A stretch of 36,103 nucleotides of DNA from assembly GCA_016874935.1 (NCBI GenBank), contig VGSS01000017.1:1-36103 (forward strand), written 5' to 3'. This DNA comes from Deltaproteobacteria bacterium. GTDB lineage: Bacteria > Desulfobacterota > BSN033 > UBA1163. Shown piece by piece: positions 31,176-36,103 of this stretch. The notes under the pieces are model-generated. The model was not told the origin of the DNA. It saw only the letters and a list, made by a program, of their open reading frames with translations, and did not search any database. Position 1 is the first letter of the stretch; the number at the start of each line of letters is the position of its first letter. Made by a program: the position numbers and the translations under genes.

Positions 31176-34100
31176 TTATGCTGCAACCCCCAACAGCAAA
31201 GCTTGACACTTTTCTTCTAATTGATGGCTCTGGAAGTGCATCAGTTCAATCGCCTTTGCCGGACATTCAGCCACACACCCGCCACACCCCTTACACATGG
31301 CTGGATCAATCTCTGCCTCTCCCTTGGCATTGATGACAGGAACATTATAGGGGCAGACTCTTACACAAGTCAGGCAGGCTGCGCAACGATCCCCTTCGAC
31401 CACAGCCACCACTCCTCCTACTCGAAGCACTTCTTGCGAAAGCACGGTCGCTGCCCGGGCCGATGCCCCTAAGCCATGGGCGATTGATTCGTCAATCGGC
31501 TTGGGCGCATGGGCCAGGCCGCAGACGTAAACTCCATCGGTTGCGAAATCGATCGGCCGGAGTTTCACGTGAGCTTCCACAAAAAAACCATCCCCGTTGA
31601 CTGGTACCTTAAACAGATTGGCCACAGGATTGACCTTCGGAGGAACAATAGCCGTTGCAAGTACTAACAGGTCAGGCCGAACCTCCATCTCACGGTTCAA
31701 GACATAACTGGTGAAACGAATTCGCAGGTCTTTCCCGTCCTGAGCAACGTTTAACTCCTTTTGATCATCATACCGGATAAAAAGAACCCCTTTGGCGGCA
31801 GCCTCACGATAAAGATCTTCCCTGAGAGCATAGGTCCGCATATCCCGATAGATGATGAAGACATTCATCTCCGGGTTTATCTCTTTCAGTTTGATGGCGT
31901 TCAGAACCGAATGGGTGCAACAGACCTTTGAGCAATAAGGTCTCTCTTTATTTCGAGAGCCGACACACTGAATAAAAGCCACTGATCGAGCCGATTTCAA
32001 GGAACCATCACGGTTGATCAATTTCCGGTCTAACTCCAGGCTGGTCAGGACTCGAGGGTCCTGACCGTAGAGGTGTTGATCCGGCTTCAGTTCAGAGGCC
32101 CCTGTGGCAATGATCGCGATCCCATGCTCCAGCAGCTTCTCTGTCCCATTGGTCTGAATCGTCGATTTAAAATTCCCCACAGAACCTTCCACCTGTTTCA
32201 ATTCGGTATTGAGGAAAACCTCAATCTTCGAGTTCGACTGGACCTCATTCATGATCCGGTTCAGATGTTGTTGAACATCCTCGCCCCGCCAGGTCTGGTG
32301 GATATTTCGGGCCTGCCCACCCAAGACATCGCTCTTCTCGATGAGATAGGTGTGAAAACCCTGGTCTGCAAGGCTGAGAGCCCCCATCATGCCCGACAGA
32401 CCCCCACCTATAACAAGACAGCTGTGATTCAGGCTTCGGTCCATTTGATGGAGGGGTTTTAAATTCCTGGAACAGGCCACAGCCATTTGAACGAGTTCCT
32501 TCGCCTTATCTGTGGCCATCTCCTTCTGAGCCATATGAACCCAGGAACACTGGTCTCGAATATTGGCCATTTCAAACAGGTATGGATTGATTCCCACTTC
32601 GCGGATCGTATCCCGGAAAAGAGGCTCGTGAGTCCGGGGCGAGCAGGAAGCCACGATCACGCGATTCAGATTCAGTTCCTTCACTCGCTCCTGGATGATT
32701 TGTAATGAGTCTGCGGAACAGGTGTAGATCGTATTCTCCGCGTGGACCACTCCAGGAAGCGACTTTGCAAATTCCGTAACTGTTTTCACATCCACTGTGC
32801 CGGCGATATTGACTCCGCAGCTGCAGATGAAGGCCCCGATTCTCGGTTCTTCGCCGGCCACCACTTCTCTCTCAGGAGGATATTCCTTCTTTCTTACCAG
32901 TGTTCCGCGGGCTTCTCCGATGACGGAGAGGGCCTTTGCCGCTCCACCACTGGCCTGGATCACGCTGTCCGGAATGTCTTTGGGCCCCTGGAAAGCGCCG
33001 CAAACGAAGACGCCGGGTTTTGATGTCCGGACCGGTTCGAAACTGCTGTTCACAGGAAAAGAGTATGGATCCAGATCGATATCCAATCGTTTGGCCAGAT
33101 CCGCAGCATCCTTCGAAATCCCAATGCCAACGGACAAGATCACCAGGTCAAATGTTTCCTCCACTCTTCTTCCATGTTCATCCGTATATTGGATGAGGAG
33201 GTCGCCCGGTTCCTTCCCTGGAAGAACTCGTGTAATTCTCGATTTGATAAAACGAACGCCTGCTTCCTCGGCACGGTTATAGTATCTTTCGAAATCCTTG
33301 CCGTAGGTACGCATATCGATGTAGAAGATGGCCGTATCCAAAGGACCAGCTGAATGTTCCTTTGCCACAACGGCCTCTTTAATGGCATAGGTGCAGCAAA
33401 CGCCCGAGCAGTAAGGTTTGGCCCCTTCATGCACATCCCTTGATCCCACGCACTGGATAAATGCAATTTTCTTCGGGTCCTGATGGTCCGGGGAGCGGCG
33501 GGTGAGATGGCCTCCCCAGGGACCTGAGGCGCTGAGCATTCGTTCAAATTCCATGCTGGTAACCACATTGGGATAACGGCCATACCCTAATTCCGAGGAG
33601 TGGCCCGGATCGTAGAGTGAATAGCCGGGTGAAAGGATGACCGAACCGATTTCCAGTTCTTCGGTGTAAGGGGCTTGTTGATGGTCGATCGCCTCCCGTT
33701 TGCAGACATGGACGCAGAGGTGGCATTCGGAACAGATCCCGCATTCAAGGCATCGCGCTGCTTCTATCCTCGCCTGTTCTTCGGTGAGAACCAGTTCCAC
33801 CTCTCTAAAATTTCTCACCCTCTCTTTCTCAGGCAATTCTGGATTTTTTGTTCGAGGAGACAAATCAACTTTACCCTCTTCGATTATCTCTCCTATCTCT
33901 TCTTGTGAGAGATCAACCACAGGGAGGGGAATCTGTTCCCTTGGGGTAAGAAGCGGAACGCATCTTAAATAGCGGTCAATGGAAAGCGCGCCACGCCGGC
34001 CGTCGGCAATGGCCTGGATCAAAATCCAGGGCCCTCTTGCCACATCGCCTCCGGCGAAGATTCCCGGGCGATTGGTGGTTAACGTTTTTGAATCGATGGC

Positions 34101-35750
34101 AAAGGTCCCTTTGGACGTGACCTCAAGGCCATGGGTATCTTCGAGAAAAGAGATTTCAGGGGCCTGGGCAACAGCGGCAATCATCGTATCTGCAGGGATG
34201 ACATACTCAGAACCTTTAACAGGTATGGGGCGTCTTCTACCAGAACTATCCGGCTCCCCTAATTCCATCTTCACACACTTCACACCAGCGACATGGTTCT
34301 CCTCTACGACCACCTCGACGGGAGCAGTGAGAATTTGAATGTCGATCTCTTCCCGTTCTGCGGCTTCAATTTCCCAAGGATTGGCAGGCATCTCATCCTT
34401 CGACCGGCGGTAGAGGATCTTCACTTCTCTGGCGCCCAACCGCAGAGCAGTCCTGGCCGCGTCAATCGCGACATTTCCTCCGCCGATGACAACCGTCTTC
34501 TCACCTACTTTTGGCGCAGAAGGGTTACCAGGGGCAAGGATAGGTCCATCTTGCATTCTTCCAGCGAAGTCATGTTTTTCTGCCAGACTAACGGCCTGAA
34601 GAAACGGAACCCCATGATGAACGCCCGGGGCATCCTCTCCTGGAATCCCCAGCTTCTGTGGTTCGTGTGCCCCCATTGATAAAAAAACGGCAGAATAACC
34701 TTCCTCAAAAAGACGGTTGATGTTGCGAATAGGGGTATTCAATTTCAATTCGACATTGGGGTGATGAACGATGTCATCAATCTCCCTCTGGAGCACATCT
34801 CTCGGGAGACGGTAGGCCGGAATCCCAACTCTCATCATCCCTCCAGCGACTGGAAGGGCCTCGAAGATCGTGACCTGATAACCCATCCGTGAGAGCTGGT
34901 GGGCGCAACTCAATCCCGCTGGTCCTCCGCCAACAATGGCCACCTTTGCTTTAGGCCGTTCTATTTCTTCCTGACTTCGAACTCCTTTATCTTCTTCTTT
35001 ACTCTGAACTCCGAACTCCGAACTCCGAACTTCTTTTAACTCCTCTCGATGTTCATAAACCCAGTCAGCAGCAAAACGCTTTAAATTGCAGATCGCCACA
35101 GGGGTGTCGAGCTTTCCCCGATTGCACTTCTCTTCACAAGGATGGTTACAAACACGCCCTACCGAGGCAGGAAAAGGATTGTACTCTTTCACCACATCAA
35201 GCGCCTCTTTATACCGTCCGGCATGAATGAGGGCAACATAGCCCTGGGCGCTTGTCTCTGCAGGGCAGGTCGATTTGCAGGGGCTCGTTCCTCTCTTGGT
35301 AACCAGGAAGGTGTTGGGAACAGCCTGCGGATAGGGTCGATAAATCGCTCTTCTCTGGTCAAGACCCTGGTTGAATTCATTGGGAAGGAGGATGGGACAG
35401 ACTTCTGTGCAATCATTGCAACTGGTGCATTTGTCCATGTACACATAACGAGGATGTCTTTTGAGAATGGCCTTGAAATGTCCGGCCTCTCCTTCCAAAC
35501 CGACCAATTCAGAATTGGTAATCATCTCGATATTGAGATGGCGGCCCGCCTCCACCAGTTTTGGAGAGATAATACACATGGCGCAGTCATTGGTCGGGAA
35601 GGTCTTATCGAGCTGTGCCATCTTCCCACCGATCGCCGGGGATCGCTCCAGCAGATAGACCCTAACGCCGGAGTTTGCCAGATCAAGGGCAGCTTGAACC
35701 CCGGCAATCCCTCCCCCCACGACTAACGCAGCACCAATCTTTTCAACCAT
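31176..35750 (-). CDS. hdrA: Tandem HdrA with inserted GltD-like NAD(P)H oxidoreductase module
   Basis: A 1,524-residue flavo-iron-sulfur protein. A first HdrA-like module begins directly at an FAD motif (ALVVGGGIAGVQAALDLA). After CTSCNDCTEVCP (near 108) it is interrupted at about 145-640 by a GltD-like module: PCKSTCPAETSAQGYVALI, VGRVCNHPCEEKCNRG, a second FAD motif IVGGGPAGLSCAHQL and the NAD(P) motif VIGGGNVAIDAARTA. The first HdrA resumes (CLECGICSECHLCVHVC, FIQCVGSRD...YCSGVCCTYAIKEA). A full second HdrA follows from about 972 (GAFICSCGVNIAGTVD, LVIGGGLSGMMGALSLA, IQCVGSRNKERPYCSKVCCTHS) and ends in two ferredoxin motifs. It should bifurcate or confurcate electrons between NAD(P)H, ferredoxin and MvhD/HdrBC. 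The ATG at 35750 has AGAGG six bases upstream; the longer frame runs into repeat R5. Confidence 0.92.
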   Translation of the reverse strand: MVEKIGAALVVGGGIAGVQAALDLANSGVRVYLLERSPAIGGKMAQLDKTFPTNDCAMCIISPKLVEAGRHLNIEMITNSELVGLEGEAGHFKAILKRHPRYVYMDKCTSCNDCTEVCPILLPNEFNQGLDQRRAIYRPYPQAVPNTFLVTKRGTSPCKSTCPAETSAQGYVALIHAGRYKEALDVVKEYNPFPASVGRVCNHPCEEKCNRGKLDTPVAICNLKRFAADWVYEHREELKEVRSSEFGVQSKEEDKGVRSQEEIERPKAKVAIVGGGPAGLSCAHQLSRMGYQVTIFEALPVAGGMMRVGIPAYRLPRDVLQREIDDIVHHPNVELKLNTPIRNINRLFEEGYSAVFLSMGAHEPQKLGIPGEDAPGVHHGVPFLQAVSLAEKHDFAGRMQDGPILAPGNPSAPKVGEKTVVIGGGNVAIDAARTALRLGAREVKILYRRSKDEMPANPWEIEAAEREEIDIQILTAPVEVVVEENHVAGVKCVKMELGEPDSSGRRRPIPVKGSEYVIPADTMIAAVAQAPEISFLEDTHGLEVTSKGTFAIDSKTLTTNRPGIFAGGDVARGPWILIQAIADGRRGALSIDRYLRCVPLLTPREQIPLPVVDLSQEEIGEIIEEGKVDLSPRTKNPELPEKERVRNFREVELVLTEEQARIEAARCLECGICSECHLCVHVCKREAIDHQQAPYTEELEIGSVILSPGYSLYDPGHSSELGYGRYPNVVTSMEFERMLSASGPWGGHLTRRSPDHQDPKKIAFIQCVGSRDVHEGAKPYCSGVCCTYAIKEAVVAKEHSAGPLDTAIFYIDMRTYGKDFERYYNRAEEAGVRFIKSRITRVLPGKEPGDLLIQYTDEHGRRVEETFDLVILSVGIGISKDAADLAKRLDIDLDPYSFPVNSSFEPVRTSKPGVFVCGAFQGPKDIPDSVIQASGGAAKALSVIGEARGTLVRKKEYPPEREVVAGEEPRIGAFICSCGVNIAGTVDVKTVTEFAKSLPGVVHAENTIYTCSADSLQIIQERVKELNLNRVIVASCSPRTHEPLFRDTIREVGINPYLFEMANIRDQCSWVHMAQKEMATDKAKELVQMAVACSRNLKPLHQMDRSLNHSCLVIGGGLSGMMGALSLADQGFHTYLIEKSDVLGGQARNIHQTWRGEDVQQHLNRIMNEVQSNSKIEVFLNTELKQVEGSVGNFKSTIQTNGTEKLLEHGIAIIATGASELKPDQHLYGQDPRVLTSLELDRKLINRDGSLKSARSVAFIQCVGSRNKERPYCSKVCCTHSVLNAIKLKEINPEMNVFIIYRDMRTYALREDLYREAAAKGVLFIRYDDQKELNVAQDGKDLRIRFTSYVLNREMEVRPDLLVLATAIVPPKVNPVANLFKVPVNGDGFFVEAHVKLRPIDFATDGVYVCGLAHAPKPIDESIAHGLGASARAATVLSQEVLRVGGVVAVVEGDRCAACLTCVRVCPYNVPVINAKGEAEIDPAMCKGCGGCVAECPAKAIELMHFQSHQLEEKCQALLLGVAA
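35006..35033. repeat. 7-bp tandem repeat (GAACTCC x4) inside hdrA
   Basis: GAACT occurs at 35006, 35013, 35020 and 35027, exactly every seven bases, with a further GAACTCC at 34979. It encodes the hydrophilic linker EVRSSEFGVQ and its continuation, between the GltD N-terminal iron-sulfur part and its FAD domain. The unit is the same as in the mvhD-metV gap. Confidence 0.85.
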
Positions 35751-35784
35751 GTTCAACCTCTTGATTTCAATTTCAATCAGAATC

Positions 35785-35862
35785 GTCATTCCGGCGAAAG
35801 CCGGAATCCAGTTTTTTCATTCGGCTAATCATTCTCTGGACTCCGGTTTCCACCGGAGTGAC
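35785..35862. repeat. Inverted-repeat element R5 (GTCATTCC family)
   Basis: It starts GTCATTCCGGC-GAAA-GCCGGAAT (hairpin) and ends with CTCCGGT-TTCC-ACCGGAG followed by TGACGAC. It is a two-hairpin element like R3, located directly upstream of hdrA. Its edge supplies a spurious ATG for the longer hdrA frame. Confidence 0.8.
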
Positions 35863-35935
35863 GACTTTTTACGAGTTTATCGTTACTCTGCATTGAATTC
35901 TGTGTTTTGGTCATTCTAAGTTGTTTCGAAATTCG

Positions 35936-35975
35936 CCTGCCTGCGCGAAGCCCCGCTCTGCGGGACGAAGGCAGG
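35936..35975. repeat. Nested hairpin CCTGCCT...AGGCAGG
   Basis: The outer arms CCTGCCT (35936-35942) and AGGCAGG (35969-35975) enclose CCCGC-TCT-GCGGG. ATTTCG/CGAAAT-type pairing extends the base. It lies after the stop of the edge gene on the minus strand. The GCCTGCC arms recall part of R1. There is no U-run, so termination would be weak. Confidence 0.65.
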
Positions 35976-35992
35976 TATTTCGTGCTTCGAAT

Positions 35993-36103
35993 TTATACCT
36001 TTATGGCATCCAGATATTCCGAAATCCGATCCTCTGCTCCCATCGGAATGAAGTGAACTCCCTGGCAGAGGTCTTTTAGTCCCTCGACCAGTCTGGTCAC
36101 CAT
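35993..36103 (-). CDS. C-terminal end of a gene cut by the window edge, possibly a MetF-like reductase
   Basis: The last 36 codons of a minus-strand gene, ending TAA at 35995-35993. The peptide (LVEGLKDLCQGVHFIPMGAEDRISEYLDA) resembles the final segment of methylenetetrahydrofolate reductases, where a RLKxLxGVHIMAIxWEEKVxEI pattern occurs; the metF of this window ends similarly. The first visible codon is ATG, but this is probably internal. If it is a second MetF-type protein, the cluster would hold two. Other TIM-barrel enzymes of C1 metabolism are possible. Confidence 0.4.
   Translation of the reverse strand: MVTRLVEGLKDLCQGVHFIPMGAEDRISEYLDAIKV

Noticed and set aside
34973-35033. The hdrA repeat as evidence of an assembly join between two genes
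   Set aside because: The frame stays open through the repeat, and the GltD iron-sulfur part and FAD part on each side are normal neighbours in GltD-like proteins.

Overview
The window comes from an anaerobic, probably Desulfobacterota ('deltaproteobacterial') genome. This is inferred from the gene types, not from a database match. The types are TAXI-type TRAP transport, a twin-arginine formate dehydrogenase with selenocysteine, multihaem c-type cytochromes, Hdr-like electron carriers, and MetF/MetV of the Wood-Ljungdahl methyl branch. No rRNA or tRNA gene was recognised.

Layout. (1) 387-2573: inositol-3-phosphate synthase, converging on an aminopeptidase-like lipoprotein. (2) 2658-9345: a carboxylate transport and metabolism region. 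A fused TRAP permease, a TAXI binding protein and a DUF1850 protein lie around a divergent LarA-like gene (nickel-pincer isomerase family), next to a fumarate-reductase-like flavoprotein. (3) 9549-14901: an accessory stretch with a TIGR04076-like protein, a helix-hairpin-helix protein, a hicBA toxin-antitoxin pair, a DUF4143 ATPase, a patatin with a lipoprotein, and an antitoxin/PIN toxin pair. Hairpin repeats and inverted repeats are dense here. (4) 15477-20423: fdhA-fdhB and then fdhE. fdhA is interrupted by an in-frame UGA (Sec). (5) 20685-23425: a coiled-coil gene (possibly frameshifted), a membrane metallophosphoesterase and an EamA-type transporter. (6) 23590 to the right edge: one co-directional minus-strand cluster. 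In transcription order it is an edge-truncated gene (possibly MetF-like), a tandem HdrA with an inserted GltD module, an MvhD-like protein whose N-terminus is hidden behind an in-frame UGA (Sec), MetV, a four-helix-bundle protein, MetF, a six-haem membrane-anchored cytochrome c, a cytochrome b / seven-haem / cytochrome b fusion, a double HdrC and an HdrB.

Region 6 is the most interesting. MetF, MetV, HdrA, HdrB, HdrC and MvhD are the parts of the electron-bifurcating methylene-tetrahydrofolate reductase known from Moorella. Here the HdrB/HdrC pair is translationally coupled (ATGA overlaps) to a membrane cytochrome b carrying thirteen c-type haem sites together with its neighbour. The likely meaning, by inference, is a membrane-linked methylene-THF reductase / methyl-THF oxidase. 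It would connect the C1 pathway, NAD(P)H or ferredoxin (HdrA-GltD, MvhD) and an extracytoplasmic haem chain.

A second theme is short tandem repeats of 6-8 bp with a different unit at each locus. They lie between genes and inside the N-terminal or linker coding regions of mvhD and hdrA, and in places they supply the ribosome-binding site. A five-copy inverted-repeat family with GTCATTCC / GGAATGAC ends also sits at gene boundaries and has been recruited into some open reading frames. For several genes I chose a start inside the longest open frame because a clear Shine-Dalgarno sequence sits there.
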